A stretch of DNA of 64,000 nt from Hyperoodon ampullatus (lineage: Eukaryota > Chordata > Mammalia > Artiodactyla > Ziphiidae): positions 46,098,338 to 46,162,337 of the forward strand of contig OX457061.1 of NCBI GenBank assembly GCA_949752795.1, given 5' to 3'. Every line of letters begins with the position of its first letter. The stretch's first letter is position 1. Shown in pieces: positions 32,960-43,144 of the stretch. A program made the translations under genes and the position numbers. Below the pieces are notes generated by a model. The model made no database searches and was not told the DNA's origin. It saw nothing but the letters and a program-made list of their open reading frames with translations.

Positions 32960-33174
32960 GGGACTCCCTTGGTGGTCCAGTGGGTAAGAATCTGTGCTCC
33001 CAATGCAGGGGGCCCAGGTTCGATCCTTGGTCTTGGAACTAGATCCCCCATGCATGCCACAACTAAGAAGTCCACATGCCACAACTAAGAAGTCCACATG
33101 CCACAACTAAGAGTCTCGCATGCTGCAACTAAGACCTGGTGCAGCCAAAATAAATAAATATTTAAAAACAAAAC
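32960..33174 (+). mobile_element. CHR-type SINE with internal 22-bp tandem repeat
   Basis: Head 'gggactcccttggtggtcca'. The body is compressed. A 22-bp unit containing 'ccacaactaagaagtccac' is repeated exactly at 33,054-33,075 and 33,076-33,097, with a partial third copy. TSD (17-18 bp, ending 'aataaagatgctt') at 32,942-32,959 and 33,175-33,191. Confidence 0.93.
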
Positions 33175-34115
33175 AAAAAATAAAGATGCTTTCAGGCAAA
33201 CAAAATCTGAGAGAGGTTGCTCTAGCAGACTTGCACACAAAATTTATTAAAAGTTCTGTAGACTGAAGGAAAATATCTTAGATAAAAATACCACTGCAGG
33301 AAGTAATGAAAAACACTGGAAAGGGAACATAAATACAAAAGAACATTTGTGCCACATGAAAAAATATATATATAATTCAAATTTCACTATCCATAAAATA
33401 AAGTTTTATTGGAACACAGTCATGGTCATTTATTTATGACTTGTCTGTGGCTGCTTTGACACTGCAATGGCAAAATGAGTAGTTGCGACAGAGCCCATAT
33501 GCGGTGCCCTTATGGCTGCAAACTGCTGCATCATGGTACACTAGAAACTGCAGTGATATAGTTATATCCAACAGCATTTTGGGTGTCACACATGCTGCTG
33601 CACCATGACATTTTTATTTTATTTACGAGTGCATAACCCATCATGTCAAAACAAGAAAAGTGCACTTCAAATGCCACACATTAAGGCACAGTGGAGTGTG
33701 TTTAGTCACCAAATTAAATGGCAAAGCCTTGTCTTTATTATGCAATAACATTATAACTATGCTAAAGAATACAATATACCTAGACATTACTAGACTGCAT
33801 TCATCACAACAATCCCCAACTCACAGGAAAGCAAGTCAGAAAAATTAGAAAATTTTAAGTTGAATATCATATTGTAGAATTTTTTCATAAAACAAAAGAT
33901 GAAACTGCAAATAAACTCAGTGTGTGAGTGGTCATTTGTCAGCCTAGCAAGGAAAGCCATTTACTGTTAGCAAGTTAATTAAATCGTGTTTGATTACAGT
34001 AGTCAAAGAAATGCATCCAGAGAAAATAAACTTGTTTGAGATTGTCAGCTTTTCAGTGAGAACGGTTGTTCAAGCAAGTTGAGGATAATGGTAGCAACAT
34101 CAATAGTCAATTAAG

Positions 34116-34235
34116 GGGACTAGCCTGGCGGTCCAGTGATTAAGACTCTGTGCTTCCAATGCAGGGGGCGTGGGTTTGATCCCTGGTTGGGGAACTAAGA
34201 TCCCACATGCCTCTCAGCACGGCCAAAAAAAATTT
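34116..34235 (+). mobile_element. CHR-type SINE, S class
   Basis: 'ggggactagcctggcggtcc', B box 'gtttgatccc', end 'gcacggccaaaaaaaa'. Head mutated ('tagcctggc' for 'ttccctggt'). Confidence 0.92.
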
Positions 34236-34273
34236 TTTTAATTAAAAACAAAGTTAAAAAATAAGACAAATAG

Positions 34274-34566
34274 GGGCTTCCCTGGTGGCGCAGTGGTTAA
34301 GAATCCACATGCCAATGCAGGGAACACGGGTTCGAGCCCTGGTCTGGGAGGATCCCACATGCCGCGGAGCAACTAAGCCCTCACGTCACAACTACTGAGC
34401 CTGCGCTCTAGAGCCCGTGCATGGCAACAAAGAGAAGCCACCGCAATGAGAAGCCCGTTCACTGCAACGAAGAGTAGCCCCTGCTCGCCGCAACCAGAGC
34501 AAGCCCGCGCACAGCAAGAAAGACCCAACGTAGCCAAAAATAAATAAACTTATTAAAAAAAAAAAA
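34274..34566 (+). mobile_element. CHR-type SINE, L class
   Basis: Near-complete L copy without the 'gcgcctagagcc' block. Ends 'gacccaacgtagcc' and A13. Short TSD 'aagacaaat' at 34,263-34,271 and 34,567-34,575. Confidence 0.94.
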
Positions 34567-35066
34567 AGACAAATGGTTTCCAGTGGGTTTCCTTGGCTCT
34601 AGAGGAGTCAACAGATGTTACTGATTACTATTCAGTTGTTTATTTGAGCAGTCAATACAGAATTTGAAGTGACTAAGGAATTAACCTCTAAGAATATCTG
34701 TGAAACTACAACAGGAAACAGTATTTTCAAACTTGAGAAAACACGAAGTCAGTACAACCTGAGGTGGAATCTGCTAAAGAATGTTACAAGTGATGGTGGC
34801 AAAAATATGTGTGTAACAGAAAAAGGCTTAGTTGGACAAATTAACAAAACCTGTGGGAATGTAAAATGTATATGGTATTGCAAACCTATGGTTATTCATC
34901 AGCAGGTACTTTGTGGAAAACATTTGAATCTATCATGTCTTATTGACAAAAGATATATTTCATTTGCTTTTGTGGATTTAGCCATCTTCTGTTCCAAAAC
35001 AGAAGCCAAATATCCTGACTTGCCACCACACAGTAGATCAATGGCTTGGCAGTTGCTTAACGTTTT

Positions 35067-35274
35067 TTTTTTTTTTTTTTTTGTGGTACGCGGGCCTCTC
35101 ACCGCTGCGGCCTCTCCCGTTGCGGAGCACAGGCTCCGGACGCGCAGGTCCAGCAGCCATGGCTCACGGGCCCAGCCGCTCCGCGGCACATGGGATCCCC
35201 CCAGACCGGGGCACGAACCCGTATCCCCTGCATCGGCAGGCAGACTCTCAACCACTGCGCCACCAGGGAGGCCC
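35067..35274 (-). mobile_element. CHR-type SINE, Y class, inside the transposase relic
   Basis: T-run, 'gtggtacgcgggcctctcac', ending 'accagggaggcc'. TSD 'tgcttaacgtttt' at 35,054-35,066 and 35,275-35,287. Removing it rejoins hAT sequence (WQLLN followed by FELRNEL in a shifted frame). Confidence 0.96.
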
Positions 35275-35803
35275 TGCTTAACGTTTTATTGTGATTTTTT
35301 GAGCTCAGGAATGAGCTCAAATTTTTTCTAAAGGAAAAAACTAGCCTCAACCATTATTACAAAACACCAAATGGCTTTGGAAATCAGCTTTTGCTACAAA
35401 CTTGATAATGTTCCTTAATGAATTTAAAATAAAATTATAAGGCAAAATACTGTTTATATGCAAAACTTATATTGTAGTAAAACTTAAAGTATTCTGATGA
35501 CAACTAAAGCCAGTTGGAATCACAAGTAATGTTAAACTGCTTTATTCACTTCCTATTCGGTCAAAATTTAAAACAAGGAGTGAGATCTCCATTCCCATAC
35601 AAATTTGCAACAGATATATTTTCTGAGCTCAAAGGATAGTTTCAGCAGTGTTTTCCAAACCTTGAGCAAAATTATGAGAGAAATTTACATATTCTTAAAT
35701 CTACTTGTGCTGTCCAAGAGCTTCCACCTAAACTTCAATTGGAAGTGATTAATCTGCATTGTAACGACGTGCTAAAAGACAAATATCAAGAGGAGAAATG
35801 CCA

Positions 35804-36035
35804 GGGAGCAACTAAGCCCATGCGCCACAACTACTGAGCCTGCGCTCCAGAGCCTGCAAGCCACAACTACTGAAGCTCATGCACCTAGAGCCCGTGCTCT
35901 GCAACAACAGAAGCCACTACAAGGAGAAGCCTGCGCACTGCAACAAAGAGTAGTCCCCGTTCACCACTAGAGAAAGCCCAAACGCAGCAACAAAGACCCA
36001 ATGCAGCCATAAATAAAATTATTTTTTAAAAAAGA
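35804..36035 (+). mobile_element. CHR-type SINE, L class, 5'-truncated
   Basis: Begins at 'gagcaactaagcccatgcgc', lacking the whole tRNA-like head with the A and B boxes. Body and tail are complete ('gacccaatgcagccataaat', then TTTTTTAAAAAAG). Truncation at the 5' side is common for L1 but unusual for SINEs. No convincing TSD. Confidence 0.9.
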
Positions 36036-36045
36036 AAAAAGAGTA

Positions 36046-36555
36046 CAGTATTGCCCCCTTATCCACGGATTTGCTTTCCACACTTTCAGCTTCCTGCAGG
36101 CAAGGGGTCCAAAAACATTATATGGAAAATTCCAGAAATAAGCAATTCGTAAGTTTTAAATTGAGTTGCCGTTCTGAGTAGCATGATGAAATCTTGCACC
36201 ATCCTCTCCATCCTGCCCTGGATGTGAATCATCCCTTTGTCCAGTGTATCCATGCTGTACATGCTACCCACCTGTTATTCACTTAGTAGCTGTCTGGGTT
36301 ATGGGGATCAATTGTCGCAGTACCGCAGTGCTTGTATTCGAGTAATCCTTATTTTACTAAATAATGGCCCCAAAGCACAAGAGTAGTGGCAATTCAGATG
36401 TTCTCTTACTGTGCCTAATTTATAAATTAAACTTTATCATATGTATGTACATACAGAAAAAACATAGTATATATAGGGTTCAGTACTATCCACATTTTCA
36501 GGCATCCACTGAGGGTCTTGGAACATATCCCCCACGGATAAGGGGTGACTACTCT
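36046..36555 (+). mobile_element. MER2/Tigger2-like DNA element
   Basis: About 510 bases bounded by imperfect inverted ends: 'cagtattgcccccttatcca' at 36,046 and 'cacggataaggggtgactac' at 36,534-36,553, with TA at the left border. The interior ('gcttcctgcaggcaaggggt', 'gtatccatgctgtacatgct') matches the non-autonomous pogo-type element. Too short to encode transposase. Confidence 0.85.
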
Positions 36556-37230
36556 ATAATATGTAATGGCAATATAATCTGATGATATAGTATAGTACAG
36601 ATACAAAGTGAGAAGGGAATGAGGATAATATATGCAAGACATTTTATGCAACTGCTCTCAGTAATCATATTGGAAATGGTAATATTGCTATTGTGAGACT
36701 GTTGTATAATGTGGAATAAAACAAATGAGTAATTAATAATGAGGATATTCTAATTCATTATCCCCTGTATCCTTGAGAACGAGAATTTTTGGTATAGAAA
36801 AAAGGAACTATAGATGTAATACAGAAGAGAGCAAATTTTTAAAATCTTTATGTGTGTGTGTATATGTACAGATATATAGATATATACAGATGTACATATA
36901 TCACCCTTAACTGTCCTAGACACAGTAACTCACAGCAATGAGCACCCTCAATGCCCAGACTGGAGAAACCAGCTGGTTACAACTCTGGAGCAGGAAATGT
37001 AAGATAAGCCTGGAACACTTGGTCATACCAGATAACAAGGATGCTACAAAGACTACCTGGAGTGGATCAAGTTATCTAGGAGCCAACTTGAGGAGGCTCC
37101 AACTGGCCAAAGACAGGACAATTTGAGTGTAAATAATAACTGCCATTGATTAAAAACCAGCAAATATGTTTGAATCCCTGAATTCACAATGGTATTTTTA
37201 CAAATACCATTTTTAAAAATAGCTGTTTCT

Positions 37231-37350
37231 CGGGAATTCCCTGGTGGTCCAGTGGTTAGGACTCCACCCTTTCACTGCCAAGGGCCTGGGTTCAATCCCT
37301 GGTCAGGTAACTAAGATCCCACAAGCTGCGTAGCATGGCGAAAAAAAAAA
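37231..37350 (+). mobile_element. CHR-type SINE, S class
   Basis: 'gggaattccctggtggtcca' to 'gtagcatggcg' plus A-run. Diverged TSD 'aatagctgtttct' / 'aaaagccgtttct'. Confidence 0.93.
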
Positions 37351-37470
37351 AGCCGTTTCTCTTAGGGGATAATAAGGAACTAACCTGCTCTCTTGAAAAG
37401 TGATAAGAGCCAAGAATCAAGCATCTATCCTACCTTTCCTATACAACTTGTACTTCTGGATAACTATATA

Positions 37471-38036
37471 CAGTTGAGGGACTTCCCTGGTGGCGCAATA
37501 GTTAAGAATCCGCCTGCCAATGCAGGGGACACAGGTTCAAGCCCTGCTCCGGGAAAATCCCACACGCCGAGGAGCAACTAAGCCCGTGTGCCACAACTAC
37601 TGAGCCTGCGCTCTAGAGCCCACAAGCCACAACTAATGAAGCCTGTGCGCCTAGAGCCCGTGCTCCACAAGAGAAGCCACCACCATGAGAAGCACACACA
37701 CTGCAACAAAGAGTAGCCCCCGCTTGCCACAACTAGAGAAAGCCCGTGCACTGTAACAAAGACCCAATGCAGCCTAATTAATTAATTAATTAAATTTTTA
37801 TAAATAAATAAATAAATACACTTGACCCTTGAACAACACATGGGTTAGGGGTGCCAACCTCCATGCAGCTGAAAATCTGCACATAACTTTACAGTTATTC
37901 CTCCATATATGTGATTCTGCATCCACGGACTCAACCAACAGCAGATTGTGTAGTACTGTAGTACATATTTATTGGAAAAAGTCCACATATAAGTGAACCC
38001 ACACAGTTCAGATCCATGTCATTCAAGGGTCAACTG
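37471..38036 (+). mobile_element. Tigger-like element with a SINE in its terminal repeat
   Basis: The left terminus 'cagttga' (37,471-37,477) is cut by a SINE and resumes at 37,819 as 'cacttgacccttgaacaaca'. The right terminus is 'ttcaagggtcaactg' (38,022-38,036), its reverse complement. TA at both borders. Without the SINE it is about 220 bases, a non-autonomous pogo-type element. Confidence 0.85.
37478..37816 (+). mobile_element. CHR-type SINE, L class
   Basis: Complete L copy ('gggacttccctggtggcgca' to 'gacccaatgcagcc', TTAATTAAT and AAAT tail). TSD 'tacagttga' / 'tacacttga' at 37,469-37,477 and 37,817-37,825 lies in the Tigger terminal repeat. Confidence 0.94.
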
Positions 38037-38340
38037 TAGTAGACAAGCAGAAGCATCTCTTAATAAAAGTATTCCAACTAATAAATGAAAAAGAAATAAC
38101 AGAATGGTCACTATTCTGCACCTACAAATAATTTAATAGATCTGGGCATTGAGCCCAACTGCTGTCATCATAAAAAGAGAGAAACCCAGTAATGTGCCTC
38201 CTGATGAAAGAACACAACACTGCCTATAATAATATCAGAGACTGAACCAGAGTCTGACCAAGACTCTGAATCCAACTACCAATTTGCAATAAATACAGAG
38301 GATGAAGGAACATGCTGAACTGCAACATGAGTGTGCAATC

Positions 38341-39137
38341 AGTAAAATTCACATTTTGGCAAGCATTCTTCAACAGAAAAACTGCAAGTAAAAGAAAGGG
38401 GCAGAGAGGTAAACTGTAGATTAAAAGATACCAAATTAAAAAAACTGAATAACACTAAACTACAGTGTCTAAGAATGCACACTTGGTGATAAAACAAAGA
38501 AGAATAAGGAAATGAATTACTACAAAAGTCAGAACAGTAGTTATGGGAGGGGGGAGGCACAGGTTTATAACTGAAATGGGACATGTAGAGGGATTCCGGG
38601 ATGGCTGAAAAGTTCTACTTCTTGACCTAGGTGGCGTGGTTACAAGGATGTTTGTCTTATTTATTAAAAAAAAAAAAGTTTGTGTGTGAGATTTTCTGCT
38701 TATTTTACAATACAAAGATTAAAAATGATAACTATATAAAATTACAATGCTATTGCCTTAGAGGTTTATAAGACAGGTGGAACTAAAATATACAACATCG
38801 ATAGCACGAAGGGCAAGGGGGATGGGATGGAGTTAAACTGTTGTATGGTTCTTGCATTCTTTGTTTGTTTTGTTTTTGTTTTTTGTGGTACGCGGGCCTC
38901 TCACTGCTGTAGCCTCTCCCGCTGCGGAGCACAGGCTCCGGACGCACAGGCTCAGCGGCCATGGCTCACAGGCCCAGCCACTCCACGGCATGTGGGATCC
39001 TCCGGGACCGGGGCACAAACCCGTATCCCGTGCATCGGCAGGCGGACTCTCAACCACTGCGCCACCAGGGAAGCCCTCTTGCATTCTTTGAAAAGCATTA
39101 ACTTAAACTGTAATAAATTAACAATGCATACTGAAAT
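38341..39137 (+). mobile_element. L1M 3' end fragments with a SINE inside
   Basis: 'tgataaaacaaagaagaata' and 'cagtagttatgggaggggg' to 'tggcgtggttacaaggatgt' read as an L1M 3' UTR. 38,731-38,850 and 39,091-39,137 continue after the SINE at 38,864. Confidence 0.5.
38864..39077 (-). mobile_element. CHR-type SINE, Y class
   Basis: The T tail is interrupted by G ('tttgttttgtttttgttttt'). Ends 'accagggaagccct'. TSD 'cttgcattctttg' at 38,851-38,863 and 39,078-39,090. Confidence 0.96.
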
Positions 39138-39145
39138 ATCTAGGG

Positions 39146-39373
39146 CAATGGTTCTTAACCAAGGGGTATTCTGCCCCCGAGGGGACATTCAGTAATGTCT
39201 GAAGACATTTTTGGTTGTCAAAACTGGGAAATGGGGGGTTGCTTCTGATATCTAGTAGGTAGTGACCAGGGATGCTGTTAAACATCCTACAACACACAGG
39301 ACAGCCCCCTCCACCCCAAAACAAAAAACTATCTGGCCCCAAATGTCAATAGTTCTAAGGTTGAAAAACTCTG
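39146..39373 (+). mobile_element. MER5A-like hAT element
   Basis: 228 bases with inverted ends 'caatggttcttaacc' and 'aggttgaaaaactctg'. The interior ('ggggacattcagtaatgtct', 'gggatgctgttaaacatcct') is diagnostic. 8-bp TSD 'atctaggg' / 'atccaggg' at 39,138-39,145 and 39,374-39,381, as expected for hAT. Confidence 0.93.
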
Positions 39374-39381
39374 ATCCAGGG

Positions 39382-39985
39382 TAACCACTGAAACCAATTA
39401 AAGAATGTATAACAAACAAGTAGAGAAGAAAAAAAATGGAACAATTTCACTTATATGAAGTTGAAAAATAGGCAAGACTAAATCGTGGCGATATAAGTCA
39501 TCAGAATAATTAATGGTTATAGGAGAATGAAGGTACTGACTTGGAAGTGGTACAATGGTGCCTTCTGGGGAACTAAAAATGTTCTCTCTCTTGTTCTAGG
39601 CAGTGAACATATGAGAGAGTATACAGTAAAAGTTCATTAAGCTGTACACTTAAGATATATACCCTTTCCTGTACATATGTTATACCTCAACTAAAAACCA
39701 TTAAGCAGATAACCAAAGATTACAAGACATCTGGGGAAAGTATTTAACATGAAACACACCTATCAAAAACAAGTAAGAATCTAGAGTAAACAGCCTACAA
39801 GGGAAAGTAAACTTTTAAAGTATACATATATACATTACATTATATGTATGTATTTATATATAGTGTGTTCAGAGAATTAAGAGGAGACACTTCAACCATG
39901 ACTCAAAAACAGAATGTTGTTTTTTTAAATTTGTTTTAGAATGTTAGTTTTTAAAATCGCATATCAAGAGAGCTCTTAGAAATTA
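39382..39985 (+). other. weak L1 3'-like sequence, then unclassified
   Basis: 39,410-39,710 has L1 3' phrases ('catatgagagagtatacag', 'taagctgtacacttaagata'). 39,720-39,985 is unrecognised, with a short TA-rich tract near 39,825-39,860. Confidence 0.4.
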
Positions 39986-40403
39986 AATAAAACAGCAGAA
40001 ATAAACATACAACAAATTCCACTCCTAGGTATTTACCCAAGAGAAATAAGTAAATGCCCACTAAAAGACCTTAACATGAATGTTCATAATAATTGCTTTA
40101 TTCAGAATAGCCAAAAATCAGAAGCAATTCAAGTATCTATCAACAGAGAAATGGATAAACAAATTAAGGTATACTGATACAGTGGAATACTACTCATCAA
40201 AAGGAACAAACTGGGCCTCCCTGGTGGCGCAGTGGTTGAGAGTCCGCCTGCCAATGCAGGGGATACGGGTTCGTGCCCCGGTCCGGGAGGATCCCATATG
40301 CCGCGGAGCGGCTGGGCCCGTGAGCCATGGCCGCTGAGCCTGCGCGTCCGGAGCCTGTGCTCCGCAACGGGGGAGGCCACAACAGTGAGAGGCCCGCATA
40401 CCA

Positions 40404-40442
<39 letters not shown>

Positions 40443-40765
40443 AACAAACTACCATACATGTAACATATGTGAATTTCAAAAACACTATGTTGAGCAAAAG
40501 AAGCTAAACCCAAGAATACATACTGTATGATTTCCTGGAACAGGAAAAACTAAGAGCTATGGTGATAGAAAACCACAGTGGTTGCCTAGAATGGTGTGGG
40601 AGAAATGACTGGAATGGGAGGGAACTTTCTGGAATAATGGAAATGTTCCATAATTTTACTGTGGTGGTGGCTAAATGGGGTGTATGCATTTCTCAAAACT
40701 AATCAAATCACACACTTGAAACTGGCACATTTTATTGTATGTAAATTATACTCCAAAAAAACGCC
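39986..40765 (+). mobile_element. L1M 3' end with a recent SINE inside
   Basis: 'attccactcctaggtattta', 'gaatagccaaaaatcagaag' and 'gtggaatactactcatcaaa', then after the SINE 'aaccacagtggttgcctaga' and 'cacacttgaaactggcacat'. Standard ORF2 C-terminus to 3' UTR order. Confidence 0.85.
40213..40440 (+). mobile_element. CHR-type SINE, Y class, long poly(A)
   Basis: Close to the Y consensus, ending 'gcataccac' and 36 uninterrupted A (40,405-40,440). Perfect 14-bp TSD 'aaaaggaacaaact' at 40,199-40,212 and 40,437-40,450. Tail length and intact TSD mark it as one of the youngest insertions here. Confidence 0.97.
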
Positions 40766-40769
40766 AGAC

Positions 40770-41494
40770 AAAACACAAACAAAAAGCTCCACTGAAAGGA
40801 CGGAAGATAAAGGTGAGATAAAAAGCAGTAAAAACAAAAAGAAACTGAAAATCAGATCAGAGAAAAAGATTTTTTAAATTAGAGGATTAATCTAGGCAAT
40901 CCAATATCCTGATAATTGGTGCTTCCAAAAGAAAATAGCAAAAATGAATAGGAGAAAATATCATTTAAATAATTCAAGAAAATTTCCCAATGCTGAAGAA
41001 CATGAGTTTCCAGACTGAAAGTACCTATAGCAATGTAAAATTTCAGAACACTGGGAACACAAAGAAGATCCCACAACCTTCCAGAAGAAAACAGTTCACA
41101 TACAACGGACAGGACTTAGAATGGCTTTGAATTTCAAACAGCACTTCTAGAACCAAGAAGACAAAAAGCAATAGCCTAAAAATTCTAAAGCTATGTGATT
41201 CCCAACCTAGAATTCTATACCCTGCCAAGCAATTCAAGTATAAAGTTAGACGAAGAATTCAAAAAATTTACCTGCTATGCATACTTCCTCAAAACTCTAC
41301 TCAAGGGCTTCCTTGGTGGCGCAGCGGTAGAGAGTCTGCCTGCCGATGCAGGGGACACGGGTTCATGCCCCGGTCCAGGAAGATCCCACATGCCGTGGAG
41401 CAGCTGGGCCCGTGAGCCATGGCCGCTGAGCCTGCGCGTCCGGAGCCTGTGCTCCGCAATGGGAGAGGCCACAACAGTGAGAGGCCCACGTACC

Positions 41495-41533
<39 letters not shown>

Positions 41534-41715
41534 ACTCAAGGATGTGATAAACCAAAACAAAAGAATCAATCAAAGAAGACAGAGAAGATATAGGAAACAG
41601 CCACTCCAACACAGGTAGAAGGAGCTTCCATGAAATACCCAGGATGATGGTGAAGGGTGTGAACTCAGATAACAGCTGTGAACTATAGAAAAAGCAACCA
41701 TACAGAATGAAGTTC
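40770..41715 (+). mobile_element. HAL1/L1M-like fragment
   Basis: 'aatttcccaatgctgaagaa', 'aatttcagaacactgggaac' and 'cctagaattctataccctgc' follow the order of a HAL1-like half-L1 or L1M ORF1-proximal region. Interrupted by the SINE at 41,306. It resumes after the separate L1 3' end at 41,716-42,385. Confidence 0.6.
41306..41529 (+). mobile_element. CHR-type SINE, Y class, long poly(A)
   Basis: 33-A tail (41,497-41,529). TSD 'aaaactctactcaag' at 41,291-41,305 and 41,526-41,540. B box 'gttcatgcc'. The head is 'gcgcagcggtagag', shortened by one base relative to other Y copies. Confidence 0.97.
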
Positions 41716-42385
41716 AGAATACTCCAGGAGACCAAGTGGGAAGGTAAAATGATGCAGCCACTTTGAAAGACAGTCTGGCAATTCCCCAAAAGGCTAATAA
41801 ACACAGTTACATGATCTAGCAATCTGACTCCTAGGTATATATCCAAGAGAAATGAATGTATGTTCACACAAAACTTGTACATAAATAGTCACAGAAGCAT
41901 TATTCATAACAGCCAAAAAGGAGAAACAACCCAAATGTCCATCGACAGATGAATGGATAAACAAAATGTGGTATGTCCATACACTGGAGTATTATTCAGC
42001 AATAAAAAGGAATGAAGTACTGATACGTGCTACAACACAGATGAACCTTGAAACCATTACACTAAGTGAAAGAAGTCAGTCACAGAAGATCACATATTAT
42101 GTATTGTATAATTCCATTTATATGAAATGTTCAGAATAGGCACATCTATACAGATAGAAAGTAGACTGGTGGTTGCCTAAGTTTGAAGAGGATGAGGGGA
42201 AATGGGGTGTGACTGCTAATGGACAAAAGGTTTTCTTGGAGGGTGATGAAAATATCTTCTAAAAATGATTATAATAATGGCTGCACAACTCTAAATATAT
42301 TAAAACCACTGAATTATATACTTTAAATTGGTGAATTATATGATAATGTGAATTATATTGCAACAAAGCTGTTAGTAAAAATTCT
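41716..42385 (+). mobile_element. L1M 3' end
   Basis: 'aaatgatgcagccactttga', 'aatgtccatcgacagatgaa', 'actggtggttgcctaagttt' and 'gaattatattgcaacaaagc'. Its ends interrupt the HAL1-like sequence that continues at 42,386. Confidence 0.85.
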
Positions 42386-43030
42386 TAGAATTAGTGGTAA
42401 ATATATAGAAAACTAAGAAAAAAAGGATAATTACATGGAAAACAAAATATGTGGGAAATGAAAAATATTTAATTACGTCTTAAGATTGTAAGCAGCGAAG
42501 ATCTATAATTATGATATAACTTTACTGGTAGACTGGAGAAATCTAAGTGCATGTATGTGTGAATGTATGTACATGTATGCTGCAGGGAGAGAGGAGGAGG
42601 TTGAGGGAAAAGAATGAAATCCTTATCTTCTGTGGGGAGCTATCATATATGATGAATAAAATTTAGAAATTGAAAAGTAGTGGGACTTCCCTTTAGGTCC
42701 AGTGGTTAAGACTCCTCATTTTCACTGCTGAGGGCCGGGGTTTGATCCCTGGTCAGGGGAATAAGATCCCTCAAGCCGTGCAGGGTGCGGCCAAAAAAAA
42801 AAGTAGCAACAGAAGCAGACTATTTACAAGTAGGTAAATGCCAAAATAATAAGCTGAAAGAATTAGAAGTTGTTTCCTGTAGAGTGGTAGAAATGGGGAA
42901 GAGGGGTGTTTGGAGGACTGTTATTTTATGTAATAACTTTGTGGAACTCATTTGATTCTTTAAATTAGGAACATTCATAACTTCTACTTTTAAAAAATGC
43001 TTTAACTCAAAACAAGAAATTTTAAAGTTT
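42386..43030 (+). mobile_element. HAL1/L1M-like 3' part
   Basis: 'gatataactttactggtaga', 'gaatgaaatccttatcttct' and 'ttggaggactgttattttat' continue the element begun at 40,770. Interrupted by the S-class SINE at 42,682. Confidence 0.5.
42682..42798 (+). mobile_element. CHR-type SINE, S class
   Basis: 'gggacttccctttaggtcca' to 'gcagggtgcggcc' plus A-run. TSD 'gaaaagtag' / 'aaaaagtag'. Confidence 0.93.
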
Positions 43031-43144
43031 TAAGAAACTATCACAAAATTGGGAGGCTATACAACAGAGGGGAAGTAGATGATATATTACGTGTTTTTTT
43101 CCTCCCACAGCAAAAAACTAGATAGCTTTTAAAATACAAAAATC

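Larger units (their letters stand above)
29840..33350 (+). mobile_element. L1 5' UTR / ORF1 region, heavily interrupted
   Basis: Pieces in order: 29,840-30,224 ('tgaattaatccttgaactgg', 'ctctattctttcatatgcaa'), 30,578-30,941 ('gatgacccaggtattcgagt'), 31,512-31,599, 31,892-32,255 and 32,824-33,350 ('tgctttcaggcaaacaaaat'). Together they follow one L1M from 5' UTR through ORF1 towards ORF2. Six SINEs and one L1 3' end have landed inside. No coding capacity. Confidence 0.65.
33640..35790 (+). pseudogene. hAT-Charlie transposase relic
   Basis: Three readable parts. (1) 33,660-33,848: SLLCNNIITMLK and RKASQKN, resembling the BED-type zinc-finger end. (2) 34,669-35,060: TSDGGKNMC, EKGLVGQI, HLNLSC and EAKYPDLPPHS, typical of the catalytic region of Charlie transposases of the kind also captured in GTF2IRD2. 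(3) 35,580-35,790: FATDIFSELKG, then PKLQLEVINLHCND, from the C-terminal dimerisation region. Stops, frameshifts and two internal SINEs break the gene, so no transposase can be made. Full-length relatives are about 600-700 residues. Confidence 0.75.
33370..35800 (+). mobile_element. decayed autonomous hAT-Charlie DNA transposon
   Basis: 33,390-33,560 ('ataaagttttattggaacac', 'gtggctgctttgacactgca', 'gtagttgcgacagag') is the non-coding 5' portion familiar from mammalian hAT-Charlie elements. A transposase remnant follows to about 35,790. Four SINEs lie in or beside it (34,116; 34,274; 35,067; 35,804). The 3' terminal repeat is not seen, so the right end is lost or unreadable. Old autonomous copies like this are far rarer than their short non-autonomous derivatives. 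Confidence 0.8.
36570..38340 (+). mobile_element. ancient L1ME-like 3' UTR, interrupted
   Basis: 'aacaaatgagtaattaataa', 'cagcaatgagcaccctcaat', 'ggagccaacttgaggaggct' (37,078, cf. 4,915) and 'gtgcctcctgatgaaagaac' are spread over 1.8 kb in a consistent order. Interrupted by SINEs at 37,231 and 37,478 and the Tigger-like element at 37,471. Subfamily uncertain. Confidence 0.5.

Noticed and set aside
34669..35331. A 220-codon plus-strand open frame as one gene
   Set aside because: The first 130 codons are hAT transposase relic and the rest is an antisense Y SINE with its TSD. It is a composite of two mobile elements.
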